A stretch of 20,763 nt of DNA from Pseudomonadota bacterium. GTDB lineage: Bacteria; Pseudomonadota; Alphaproteobacteria; Sphingomonadales; Sphingomonadaceae. Below are positions 1 to 7,280 of this stretch, in pieces. Numbering within the stretch: the stretch's first letter is position 1; every line of letters begins with the position of its first letter. The position numbers were made by a program, and so were the translations under genes. The DNA is taken from assembly GCA_023422695.1 (NCBI GenBank), contig JAFAGN010000162.1, positions 1 through 20,763 on the forward strand. The letters are read 5' to 3'. The notes under the pieces are model-generated. The model was not told where the DNA came from, ran no database searches, and saw only the letters and a list, made by a program, of their open reading frames with translations.

Positions 1-1
1 G

Positions 2-478
2 GCGCGGCTCGCGGCAGCGGCCGCGGCGGCGGGCAGCGCACGGACCGAGCTGTCACGGCTGGCTGTTCGCGCGCCGATCGCCGGTGAGATTTTGGCGGTC
101 AATATTCGGCCGGGCGAGTTCGTCCAGGCGGGCGGGCCGCAGGGCGGCAGCGCCGAACCCTATATCCGCATGGGCGAGACGCGCCCCTTACATGTTCGCA
201 TCGATATCGACGAGGACCAGGCGGCCGATGTCGCGCTGGGATCGAACGCGATCGTGTCGCCGCGCGGCGCCGCCGAGCGCCAGGTGGCCGCGCGCTTCGT
301 TCGCGCTGAGCCGCTAGTGGTACCGAAACGCTCGCTCACCAACAGCGCCGCCGAGCGGGTCGATGTGCGAGTGATGCAGATCATCTACGCGCTTCCGGCG
401 GGCAGCGACCTGTTCCGCGTCGGGCAACAGGTCGACGCCTTCATTCCCGCCAAGGCGCCAGCCGGAGCCAAGCGATGA
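2..478 (+). CDS. Periplasmic adaptor (HlyD/membrane-fusion) subunit of an efflux pump, C-terminal part
   Basis: The reading frame is open from the window edge and ends with TGA at 476-478, so the N-terminus is missing. The visible 158 residues start with an Ala-rich helical end, then a lipoyl/barrel-sandwich return strand (RAPIAGEI), a beta-barrel section and a membrane-proximal part. The string VVPKRSLTNS..ERVDVRVMQ resembles DevB/MacA-like adaptors that work with ABC (MacB/FtsX-type) permeases more than classical RND adaptors; this is judged from family memory. Such proteins link an inner-membrane transporter to an outer-membrane channel. The stop overlaps the next start (ATGA), which indicates translational coupling to the outer-membrane factor. 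The permease is not in the window and probably lies upstream. The adaptor call is secure; the ABC versus RND assignment is inference. Confidence 0.85.
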   Translation, partial: ARLAAAAAAAGSARTELSRLAVRAPIAGEILAVNIRPGEFVQAGGPQGGSAEPYIRMGETRPLHVRIDIDEDQAADVALGSNAIVSPRGAAERQVAARFVRAEPLVVPKRSLTNSAAERVDVRVMQIIYALPAGSDLFRVGQQVDAFIPAKAPAGAKR

Positions 479-1869
479 CGCGGACGCCGGCCCTTGTGCT
501 TGCCACGGCGCTTCTGGCTGGATGTGCGGCGGGTTCTGCGCCGCAGATAGATACCCCGCCGCCGGTCTTGCCCGCAAATTTCACCTATGTACCGGACGCG
601 GCGCAGGCGGGGTCGTTGGCGGCCTTGTTGCCGAGCGAAGATCCGGCTTTCCTGGCGTTGCAATCGGCGGCCATCGCCGATGCCCCGTCGCTCGGTGAGG
701 CCGCAGCGCGGATCGAGCGCGCCCGCGCCGCGGCCCGCCGCGCCCGCGCCGAACGCGCGCCGCAGCTGGATGCGTTGGCCTCAGTCGAAACGAGCCGCAG
801 CAATCTCGGCAGCATCGGGGCGAGCCTGCCACCCGGTGTTTCGATCGATCCCGATCAGACGGCCTATGGTGCTTCGCTTAGCACGCGCTGGGATCCGGAC
901 ATCTTCGGTCGCTTGCGGTCCGAACAGCGCGCCGCGTCGTTACGGCTTGATGCCGCGACGGCCGACGCCGACGCGGTTCGCATCGCGCTGATCGCCGACC
1001 TGGCCTCGCTGGCGATCGATTGGCGGAGCCTCGACGCCCGCGCGGCTGCCCTGTCGCGCGACTTGGCTTCGACCGAACGGTTGATCACCTTGGCCGTAGC
1101 CCGGGCGAAGGCGGGCCTCACGCCCGGCGCCGACCGCGTGCGCGCCGAGAGCGTGGCGAGCGCCTCGCGGAGCCGCCTCGCGGCGCTTGGCACCGAACGC
1201 GGGGCAATCATCGGGAGACTGGTGACGTTGACCGGACGCGACGCCGCCTGGGTCGAGGCGCAGTTGGCCATGCCGGGCAGCGCGCCAGAATTACCATCGG
1301 CGGCGGCTGCGCTACCGTCGGATTTGCTGGTCCGTCGTCCCGATATTGTTGCCGCAGCGGCGCGACTGGCCGCGACCGACGCCGATCTGGCGGCGACCGC
1401 CGCGCGGCGGTTTCCGCGCCTTACTTTGTCTGGCACGCTCGGCCTGCTGGCGTTCAGCCCGGGCCAGTTGTTCGACAGCGATTCGATCATCGGCTCGCTC
1501 GCCGCTGCGATCGCCGGACCGCTGTTCGATTTCGGGCGCATCTCGGCCGAAATCGACGGCGCGGCGGCGGACAAGAAGCTCGCCTTTCAGCAATATCGCT
1601 CGGCGGTGTTCGACGCGCTCGGCGATGCCGAGTCGGCGTACCGATTGATCGCAGCTGCCGACGCGCGCGCTGCGGCCGCGACGCAGGAAGCGGCGCTCTT
1701 GGCGCGCAGCGATGGTTTGACGGCAAGCCGCTTTCGCGCCGGGCTGGTCGACTTTTCGGCGGTGCTCGATGCGCGGCGGCAAGCCGATGGTGCGGGCGAG
1801 CGCGCGGCGATCGCCGTCGGCGAAGCGCGGCGGGCCCGGTTGCTATTGTGGCTGGCGCTGGGCGGCTAG
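475..1869 (+). CDS. Efflux outer-membrane factor, NodT/TolC-like lipoprotein
   Basis: This 464-residue protein is the usual length for the NodT family of outer-membrane efflux channels. It begins with a lipoprotein signal whose lipobox LLAGC puts the lipidated Cys at residue 17. Family hallmarks are the long Ala/Arg-rich helices, the string LPSDLLVRRPDIVAA near residue 280, and GPLFDFGRI near residue 345 in the second repeat. The channel would form the outer-membrane exit duct for a tripartite pump exporting drugs, lipids or peptides. Start choice: ATG overlaps the adaptor stop by 4 bp and a CGGAG sequence lies just upstream. A small GGCCG-TTG-CGGCC hairpin at 1878-1890 follows the stop but lacks a T-run, so it is at best a weak terminator. 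The substrate cannot be read from the sequence. Confidence 0.93.
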   Translation: MTRTPALVLATALLAGCAAGSAPQIDTPPPVLPANFTYVPDAAQAGSLAALLPSEDPAFLALQSAAIADAPSLGEAAARIERARAAARRARAERAPQLDALASVETSRSNLGSIGASLPPGVSIDPDQTAYGASLSTRWDPDIFGRLRSEQRAASLRLDAATADADAVRIALIADLASLAIDWRSLDARAAALSRDLASTERLITLAVARAKAGLTPGADRVRAESVASASRSRLAALGTERGAIIGRLVTLTGRDAAWVEAQLAMPGSAPELPSAAAALPSDLLVRRPDIVAAAARLAATDADLAATAARRFPRLTLSGTLGLLAFSPGQLFDSDSIIGSLAAAIAGPLFDFGRISAEIDGAAADKKLAFQQYRSAVFDALGDAESAYRLIAAADARAAAATQEAALLARSDGLTASRFRAGLVDFSAVLDARRQADGAGERAAIAVGEARRARLLLWLALGG

Positions 1870-1984
1870 CTGATAGGGGCCGTTGCGGCCGATCATGACA
1901 GGTGCGTCGGGTACCAAGAGGTCGTTGTCTGGAGCTAAATCTCTGTCGCCTTTCGCCTGTTCCAGCAATAAAGTCGGCAGACCG

Positions 1985-2608
1985 CTAACGGCCTTTTCCG
2001 ACTGGAGAAGGGGTTAACTTGCTCGGATCGGGCCTGATCTCTTGACGAACTATTTCGAGAGCATCTTCCAGTTCCTGCGACCGATATCCGCCCCCGTCGG
2101 CTTCCCGGTCAAACACGCCCGCCCGTTCATCAATATCTAGAATCATTTCGAGCGCAGCTCTGAGTGCGGGATTCACGAACACGCTCCATATAATGACGCT
2201 CGGACGTACCTGAGATTGGTCGACGATTCTAGTTCTTCTAGCTCCACGATGGGGAGCGCGCATGGCTCGTCTGCTCTTCGAAATTCGCCTTGGTAGGCCA
2301 TCAGTTCCAATCGGCCAGGTCCAGCGGTCGTACCGGCCCGCGGCGCTCATGTAGCCGTCTCGCAGGTTATGAGCCCCGCTCAGCCGGACACCCGCAGCAG
2401 GTAAACCCTCGCGAGCTGGCCAGTAGAATGTAGAATGCGCAATGCGCTGGATGCTCGCGATCGCGAAGCCAATAAACGGCGATGCCTCAGTCGCGGCGAC
2501 GGTCGGATTCCGTACAAAGATGGGGTGAGCGCGCGATGCGATTCTCCATTCGGACGTCAAAATCTTTGGGGAAGAATCGTCGAGGGAATGTCGGAGACTG
2601 TCCGGCAA
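1985..2608 (-). CDS. Doubtful hypothetical ORF in an otherwise gene-poor stretch
   Basis: The 763 bp between the outer-membrane factor and the PhzF gene hold no gene I recognise. The longest ORF is 207 codons on the minus strand. Its N-terminal half is rich in Arg, Ser and Trp with little domain character, but its C-terminal third (after VNPALRAALEMILDIDERAG) has the acidic, helical composition of real protein, so a decayed or short gene starting further in, for example at the internal ATG near 2351, is possible. No family is recognised and no clear ribosome-binding site was seen. A 12-bp palindrome TCGCGATCGCGA sits at 2455-2466. This may be a non-coding spacer or the remains of an older gene. 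Confidence 0.25.
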   Translation of the reverse strand: MPDSLRHSLDDSSPKILTSEWRIASRAHPIFVRNPTVAATEASPFIGFAIASIQRIAHSTFYWPAREGLPAAGVRLSGAHNLRDGYMSAAGRYDRWTWPIGTDGLPRRISKSRRAMRAPHRGARRTRIVDQSQVRPSVIIWSVFVNPALRAALEMILDIDERAGVFDREADGGGYRSQELEDALEIVRQEIRPDPSKLTPSPVGKGR

Positions 2609-2632
2609 CGCGGAAAAGCTACCGAGATGTTC

Positions 2633-3505
2633 TTAAAGCGTCACAGTACCGCTAAACACCGATCGGCAATTGCCGGCGACGGAAGCGCGAATACCATCCT
2701 CGGCACGCCAAGCCCGCACAACGAGTTCGCTCCGTCGGCCCATTTCTACACCTTGCTCCGCCTTGTATGCGATTTCGCAGTCATCAGTCAGCGAAAGTCG
2801 CAGAGCGGCCAGCGTTGCGTTGGCGCTGCCCGTCGCTGGATCTTCCCATGTGCCAGCCAGCGGCGCAAACATGCGGGCGCGAATGTCTCGGTCTTCGCGG
2901 CAATAAAAAAAGATCGACAATCGGCCGCCAAGTTCGGGCTGAGAATCAGCGAGCATGCGAAAGGCGTTCAAGTCGGGAACGGCGTGCCCCAGCGCGTCGG
3001 ATGCGACGGCGACCAGGATGAATTCAATGCCGACCGTCGCCCGGACGGGCCCGTGGATCGCGAGATCGATATCGCTCGGCTTCAACGACAAGCAACTCGC
3101 GACGGCGGCGGGCGACAGTATGTCCAGAATCCGTAGCGGCTGGGGCGCGTCGATTTCGGCTCCGCCGTTCGGAAGAAGCCTGACCTCGACGAGGCCCGAG
3201 ATTTCCTCGAAGCGGAGGACGTGGCCGATTGTCGGCGCCAGCCGTGCTAACACACATGCCGTGCCGACATTGGGGTGGCCTGCAAAGGGCATCTCGCTGG
3301 TGCGATTGAATATCCGGACGCGGGCCGTGTTCGCTGGATTGTCAGGCGGCAATACGAAACTCGTCTCGCTGTAATTCATTTCGGCCGCAAGAGCCTGCAT
3401 CTGCTCTGTTGATAGGCCTCGTGCGTCGGGGAAAACGGCAAGCGGATTGCCGCCGAAAACCTTGTCCGTAAAAACATCGACAGTTTCAAAGCTGTAGGTC
3501 GGCAT
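2633..3505 (-). CDS. PhzF family isomerase/epimerase-like protein
   Basis: At 290 residues this matches the usual length of the PhzF (phenazine biosynthesis-like, diaminopimelate-epimerase fold) family. Hallmarks seen: an N-terminal FETVDVFTDKVFGGNPLAV strand, the catalytic-Glu motif NYSETSFV with Glu47, FAGHPNVGTA at about residues 74-83 and EDPATGSA at 221-228 in the second half-barrel. PhzF itself isomerises trans-2,3-dihydro-3-hydroxyanthranilate, but most family members lie outside phenazine pathways and their substrates are unknown; no other phenazine genes are present here. It is the last gene of the minus-strand cluster, 14 bp after the GFA gene, so it is probably co-transcribed with the hydrolase and regulator upstream. 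The family call is firm; the substrate is unknown. Confidence 0.93.
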   Translation of the reverse strand: MPTYSFETVDVFTDKVFGGNPLAVFPDARGLSTEQMQALAAEMNYSETSFVLPPDNPANTARVRIFNRTSEMPFAGHPNVGTACVLARLAPTIGHVLRFEEISGLVEVRLLPNGGAEIDAPQPLRILDILSPAAVASCLSLKPSDIDLAIHGPVRATVGIEFILVAVASDALGHAVPDLNAFRMLADSQPELGGRLSIFFYCREDRDIRARMFAPLAGTWEDPATGSANATLAALRLSLTDDCEIAYKAEQGVEMGRRSELVVRAWRAEDGIRASVAGNCRSVFSGTVTL

Positions 3506-3519
3506 GCGTCAGCATCCTC

Positions 3520-3975
3520 TCATCGCATCAACCTTCGCCACTCGGCAGGGTTCGTCGGCTGGGTCGCATATCGCGGAACATCGGCTGGGAGATCGAGCCA
3601 ATGTTGCTTGCTTTGTACCCAGAGATGAAAGGCAGGCGACGCCGAAGCGCTGTCGTCAAGCGTTCCTGCGCGCAGGATCACGAGGTCCGGCCATAGCGGA
3701 TTTTCGGTGTACAAGCGTGTCAGGCATTCGGGGCAAACATGAAGGGTCGCGATGATGTCATTGGCCTCTTCCTGCGGTACCGGCCGGGTTTCTCCGTTGA
3801 CGCGAAATCCGGCAGCGGCGACTGGAAGCATCATCGCGAAGGCGCTACCGCTCCGCGTCTGACATTCGGTGCAATGGCAAGCATAGGCGCGGTCGCGGCG
3901 TCCGTGGGCCAAATATCGGACAGCGCCGCACAGACACCCGCCGACGAGTTCGCGAAGGGATTGGGCGTCAGGCAT
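3520..3975 (-). CDS. GFA (glutathione-dependent formaldehyde-activating)/CENP-V family zinc protein
   Basis: This 151-residue protein has the complete cysteine pattern of the GFA/CENP-V fold: GCLCGAVRY (Cys14, Cys16), CHCTEC (Cys33, Cys35, Cys38) and CPEC (Cys81, Cys84), which bind two zinc ions. The founder enzyme was proposed to join glutathione to formaldehyde, but most homologues have no proven reaction, so a role in aldehyde or thiol-adduct handling is only inferred. Start choice: ATG at 3973-3975 lies 2 bp after the stop of the upstream hydrolase; an in-frame TTG at 3979-3981 overlapping that stop would add two residues. Either way the gene is tightly coupled to its neighbour within the cluster. 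Confidence 0.92.
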   Translation of the reverse strand: MPDAQSLRELVGGCLCGAVRYLAHGRRDRAYACHCTECQTRSGSAFAMMLPVAAAGFRVNGETRPVPQEEANDIIATLHVCPECLTRLYTENPLWPDLVILRAGTLDDSASASPAFHLWVQSKQHWLDLPADVPRYATQPTNPAEWRRLMR

Positions 3976-3977
3976 GG

Positions 3978-4799
3978 TCAATCGACTTCGCAGTTTAGCT
4001 TCAGGAAATCGATAATCTCGTCGCGTGCTTTGATCGTGGGCTCGCCTTCGCTATCGATGAGATGGACGGTCACCACACTGTGCGGCGTCGGTACATGCGA
4101 GGCGAAGAAGGGCGGGACGTCGGTGTTGGCCGCTTGATCCGGGAGGACGCGTTCGACAAAGTGCGATCCCAGCGCCTCGCGATAGGCGGTGAAGCGCTCA
4201 GCTCGGCAAAAAGCGTCGCCCTTAAAGCGGTAGGCAAGCACCTTGCGTCCCTCTCGGTCCAGTCGAGCACGAACTTCCGCGAGCTCGGCGGGCGAAATTT
4301 CAAGACCGCCTGGGTTGTCGAGCGGCAGCGAAGGCTGACAAAGTACGGGTGCAAGAACTGCAGGCTCGAGCATCATCGTCAGCGCGAAGTTGCCGGTAAA
4401 ACACATGCCGATCGCGCCGACGCCCGGACCGCCGCATACACTATGCGCATGACGGGCCAGCGCCATGAGCCAGCGGGTGACTGGGCTCGACGCGCCCCCG
4501 CCAAGCGCTCGAAACTCCGCCGAAACACAGGCTGAGCGAAATACCTGCGCTCCTTCGTCCGCGGTCGGTATCGAGCCGTCTTGGCCAAATAACGAAGGAA
4601 GCCACACGGAAAAACCGGCATCGCGCACCCATCGGGCGAAGCGCAGCACATGCGGGCTAATACCCGGCATCTCGGTCATAATGATGACTGCCGGACCTTC
4701 GCCCGCCGTCCACACACGCTTGGCGACGTCATCGAAGGTAAGTTCAATCGCTTCGAAGTCGTCGAGCTCGACGCGAAGCGGTATAGTATTGATGGACAT
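3978..4799 (-). CDS. Dienelactone hydrolase family protein
   Basis: This is an alpha/beta hydrolase of 273 residues whose nucleophile elbow reads GMCFTG with Cys133, the cysteine nucleophile typical of dienelactone hydrolases, rather than Ser. Asp195 (FKGDAF) and His240 (PTPHS) are in suitable positions to complete a Cys-Asp-His triad. The N-terminal part contains a typical PAVIIMTEMPGISPH strand-loop. Such enzymes open lactone or ester rings in aromatic degradation, though many homologues have other substrates; the one here is unknown. Start choice: the frame is open to 4886, but ATG at 4797-4799 has a strong GAGGAGA site at 4805-4811, five bases away, so the longer version is unlikely. It follows the regulator gene by 93 bp and runs into the GFA gene. 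Confidence 0.9.
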   Translation of the reverse strand: MSINTIPLRVELDDFEAIELTFDDVAKRVWTAGEGPAVIIMTEMPGISPHVLRFARWVRDAGFSVWLPSLFGQDGSIPTADEGAQVFRSACVSAEFRALGGGASSPVTRWLMALARHAHSVCGGPGVGAIGMCFTGNFALTMMLEPAVLAPVLCQPSLPLDNPGGLEISPAELAEVRARLDREGRKVLAYRFKGDAFCRAERFTAYREALGSHFVERVLPDQAANTDVPPFFASHVPTPHSVVTVHLIDSEGEPTIKARDEIIDFLKLNCEVD

Positions 4800-4804
4800 G
4801 GACT

Positions 4805-4811
4805 TCTCCTC
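4805..4811 (-). promoter_or_regulatory. Ribosome-binding site fixing the dienelactone hydrolase start
   Basis: On the minus strand this reads GAGGAGA, five bases before the ATG at 4797-4799. It favours the 273-residue product over the 302-residue version starting at 4886, for which no comparable site was seen. Confidence 0.75.
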
Positions 4812-4892
4812 GGCGGTCAACTTGACGCCGCGCCGCGGCGAGACCAGCGCCGGGTTTGACAATTTCGCAGTGCCTTTCGCCACCAATGCGGC

Positions 4893-5894
4893 TTACGCCG
4901 CCTCGCTGCGGCTCCTGACTGATTTTGCCGCGCTGGCGGATCGCGCACGATGACGCAGTTCGCGAGGCCCAATACCGACCCGTTGACGTATTACCGCGCG
5001 CAAGGTGGACGGGTCGCGATAGCCAACGCGGTAGGCCACTTCCTCGAACGGCAGACTTGTTGTTTCGAGCATTTCGATGGCGCGTTCCATCCGCAGTTGT
5101 TGCAGGAAACGGATTGGCGACATGCCCGTGGCGGCATGGACCCGGCGTGCAAAAGTGCGAGTACTTTGTCCCACGGCCGTCGCAAGCTCTCGCACCGAAA
5201 TATCTTCGTGCAACCTGGTGCGGGCCCAAGCGGTCGCGCGGGCAACGCTTTCGCTGCTGGCAGCGAGCAGGCCAATTGCCATGTAGGGCACCTGCGAGCG
5301 TCGCTCGTCCAGCACCATCGTCCGTGCGCAAGCTTCCGCGATCTCGCCGCCTGCATGCCGTGCCACTAGCCCGACCATGAGATCCATCTGGGCCATTGCC
5401 GCTCCGGCCGTCGTGAATAGCCCATCATCGACAATTAGATCGCTCGTGTTCAGCTCCACCGCAGGAAAAAGTTTCTGAAACTCAGGCGCAAGCCACCACG
5501 CAGTTGTTGCAGCCCTTCCATCGAGCAGTCCCGTACTGGCAAGCAGAAGCGTTCCCGTGCACGAGCTGGCCACCTCGGCGCCGGCGTGAGCGGCGGCCAG
5601 AATTTCGTGCCGAGCCAGCAGGGCATCTGCTTCTTTGAGCCGATCTTCATATGACTCCGACTTTGAGAAGCCTTGCGCGGGAATGACCAAAAGCTGAGGG
5701 GAGATGTGCGTGGCCTCCGGAAACGCCAGGAACGGACGAAAAAGATGGGCGCCAGAGCCGGTCAGTCGTACGTCAAATGCGGGTGTTCGGCCGGCCGCAA
5801 TGCATTTGCGGTTTGCCATTGCGAAAACGTCGATCGTGATCGCAACGCTCGAGGCGAGCGCGCCGTCGAGAATTAGAACGGTGGTGGCGAGAAT
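4893..5894 (-). CDS. GlxA-type transcriptional regulator (DJ-1/PfpI domain plus AraC HTH), probable ATT start
   Basis: The N-terminal two thirds is a DJ-1/PfpI-like sensor domain with the elbow SSCTGTLLLASTGLLDG and the TTAWW motif. The C-terminal 100 residues are an AraC double helix-turn-helix (ISVRELATAVGQSTRTFARR and PFEEVAYRVGYRDPSTLRAV). The first ATG (5817-5819) would give 308 residues and lose the first strand and helix of the DJ-1 fold. In-frame codons before it encode VLILDGALASSVAITIDVFA, which is what this family has there. There is no ATG, GTG or TTG between that segment and the in-frame stop upstream. An AAGGAG site lies 8 bases before an ATT codon at 5892-5894, giving 333 residues. 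The gene heads the cluster with dienelactone hydrolase, GFA and PhzF enzymes and likely controls it; its ligand is unknown. Confidence 0.88.
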   Translation of the reverse strand: MLATTVLILDGALASSVAITIDVFAMANRKCIAAGRTPAFDVRLTGSGAHLFRPFLAFPEATHISPQLLVIPAQGFSKSESYEDRLKEADALLARHEILAAAHAGAEVASSCTGTLLLASTGLLDGRAATTAWWLAPEFQKLFPAVELNTSDLIVDDGLFTTAGAAMAQMDLMVGLVARHAGGEIAEACARTMVLDERRSQVPYMAIGLLAASSESVARATAWARTRLHEDISVRELATAVGQSTRTFARRVHAATGMSPIRFLQQLRMERAIEMLETTSLPFEEVAYRVGYRDPSTLRAVIRQRVGIGPRELRHRARSASAAKSVRSRSEAA

Positions 5895-5902
5895 GTCGAA
5901 AT

Positions 5903-5908
5903 CTCCTT
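5903..5908 (-). promoter_or_regulatory. Shine-Dalgarno AAGGAG in front of a proposed ATT start
   Basis: On the minus strand AAGGAG is followed by eight bases and then ATT (5892-5894), in frame with the GlxA-type regulator. It is the only good ribosome-binding site I see near the true N-terminus of the protein, and it supports a non-standard start codon. Confidence 0.55.
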
Positions 5909-5992
5909 CAAGATTGGCGTTGATGCCACTGGTTATCCTGTCAGCCGCTTCTCATCCTGATGACCTGAACTCTAGGATTGAGGGGGAATCTG

Positions 5993-6799
5993 GTGGCGGA
6001 GATGTGCGGGAGCGGCAGCCCAAAGGCGATTTTTCACCAGGTTGATACGAACTGCTACGTTGCGGGTGACTGCGCGGCGGGTCCTTGGAGCCGTGAATAT
6101 TGTCACGGCGGCGCACCTGCCGCGTTGCTCGCGCAAATCGCAGACGAGTCTCCAAGCGCCGTTCCAATGTCGATCGCGCGCGTAAGTATCGATTTGCTGA
6201 GCCCCGTGCCGGTGGGGGAGCCGCTTCGACTCGCGCAGCGCAAGCTTCGCGAAGGCAAGCGACTTGACCTCATTGATCTTGAGCTTCTGGTAGGTGAGAG
6301 GCGGCTCGTCCGCGCAACATTTCTGAAGGTTAGGGATCAAGGGGGAGCAGATGGCGCTGAAGCAGTCGAACCCGACGAGGCTGCGCATGATCCGATGCCA
6401 AGCAAGTTCGCTTCGCTGTTCACGATCATCCCCGAACGAGGCGGGTTCGAGCGATTGCAGCCCGCGTCGGTCTGGTTCCGCCTCAACGTGCCACTGCTGG
6501 AAGGGCGCGCGACGAGCCCTGTCGCTGCCATGGTTGCTGCCGCCGACTTCGGCAGTGGAATTTGCGCCGAATTTCCTTATCGAGATTGGGCTTTTCCGTC
6601 GCTGGATCTCACAGTTGCCTTCGCCAGAACCCCGATTGGCGCGTGGAGCCGCCTTGATTCGCGCTGGTTGCGTTGCAGCGAAGCCCGCGCCGCCTGCATT
6701 ACCCAGCTTGCTGACGCGCACGGACCGTGCGGGCATGCGATGCAGAGCATATTCCTCGAGCCACGCAATATCTCCGATCGACATTCTTTTCGAATGTAG
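5993..6799 (+). CDS. Acyl-CoA thioesterase-like (double hotdog) protein
   Basis: The protein has 268 residues from the GTG start. Near the N-terminus it reads GPWSREYCHGGAPAALLAQIAD, the pattern of the thioesterase superfamily (4HBT_3/TesB-like) hotdog helix, followed by the strand RVSIDLLSPVPVGEPL and, in the second half, SPVAAMVAAADFGSGICAEF and SLDLTVAFAR, which fit the second hotdog. These proteins hydrolyse acyl-CoA thioesters in the cytoplasm; the chain-length preference is unknown. Start choice: GTG at 5993 lies six bases after an AGGGGG site (5981-5986); TTG at 5978 and ATG at 6002 are alternatives. The gene is divergent from the GlxA-type regulator, with under 100 bp between the two starts, so they may share a control region. 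Confidence 0.85.
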   Translation: MAEMCGSGSPKAIFHQVDTNCYVAGDCAAGPWSREYCHGGAPAALLAQIADESPSAVPMSIARVSIDLLSPVPVGEPLRLAQRKLREGKRLDLIDLELLVGERRLVRATFLKVRDQGGADGAEAVEPDEAAHDPMPSKFASLFTIIPERGGFERLQPASVWFRLNVPLLEGRATSPVAAMVAAADFGSGICAEFPYRDWAFPSLDLTVAFARTPIGAWSRLDSRWLRCSEARAACITQLADAHGPCGHAMQSIFLEPRNISDRHSFRM

Positions 6800-7280
6800 T
6801 GCTCGCAGTTCTCTCACCGACAGCTCAGCATGAGCGCGTCGCCGAGCAAGATTAGCGCCACATGCCGTCCAACGCTTCGGCACGGAAGCACACCGGGATA
6901 TAGGCACTGACAATCATCCGGCTCCTTTTGCTGCCACCGGTGGCGCCTAAGCAGAGCCGACAATAACCGCCAGTGGCGAAATAGACAAATAATTGGTCGT
7001 TCTTGCCACGGAGCCGCCTGATGCATTGTTGCAAGATAGCGAAAGCCGCGTCGTGACATCGCTTGCGACGTCCAAGCCAACGCATTTTTTAGAGCTACCG
7101 GCTGGGGAGGCCGCTCCTATTGTGCCTGCCGACGACCGCGAAGCCTTGCAGATGAACACCTAAGTTCTGGAATCCCGACGCTCGAAAATGGCCGATGAGC
7201 CACATTAAATGGCGCTTCTGCCACTGGCCCGTGGCCACGCTCCCGCCGACTATAGTGCCGCAAATGGGAACGACTTATCT
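6800..7280. other. 481-bp stretch without a recognisable gene
   Basis: The composition is visibly more AT-rich than the flanks. Short ORFs of 60-90 codons exist on both strands, for example 6814-7080 and 6852-7085 on the minus strand, but they overlap each other, have no clear ribosome-binding sites and match no family I know. A run of six T lies at 7085-7090 without a convincing hairpin before it. A TATAGT hexamer at 7251-7256 could be a -10 element for the downstream hydrolase, but no good -35 was seen. Confidence 0.5.

Noticed and set aside
864..1574. 236-codon minus-strand ORF
   Set aside because: Antisense to the outer-membrane factor; Ala/Ser/Arg-rich shadow.
2435..3136. 233-codon plus-strand ORF
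   Set aside because: Mostly antisense to the PhzF gene; Arg/Gln-rich shadow composition.
2633..3505. Phenazine biosynthesis locus suggested by PhzF
   Set aside because: No phzA-E or phzG homologues nearby; PhzF-fold proteins are common outside phenazine pathways.
5972..6913. 313-codon minus-strand ORF
   Set aside because: Antisense to the thioesterase-like gene, which has the recognisable hotdog pattern; this frame has none.
7041..7090. Possible intrinsic terminator before the T-run at 7085-7090
   Set aside because: Only a five-base-pair CGTCG/CGACG stem is present and it lies about a dozen bases from the T-run.
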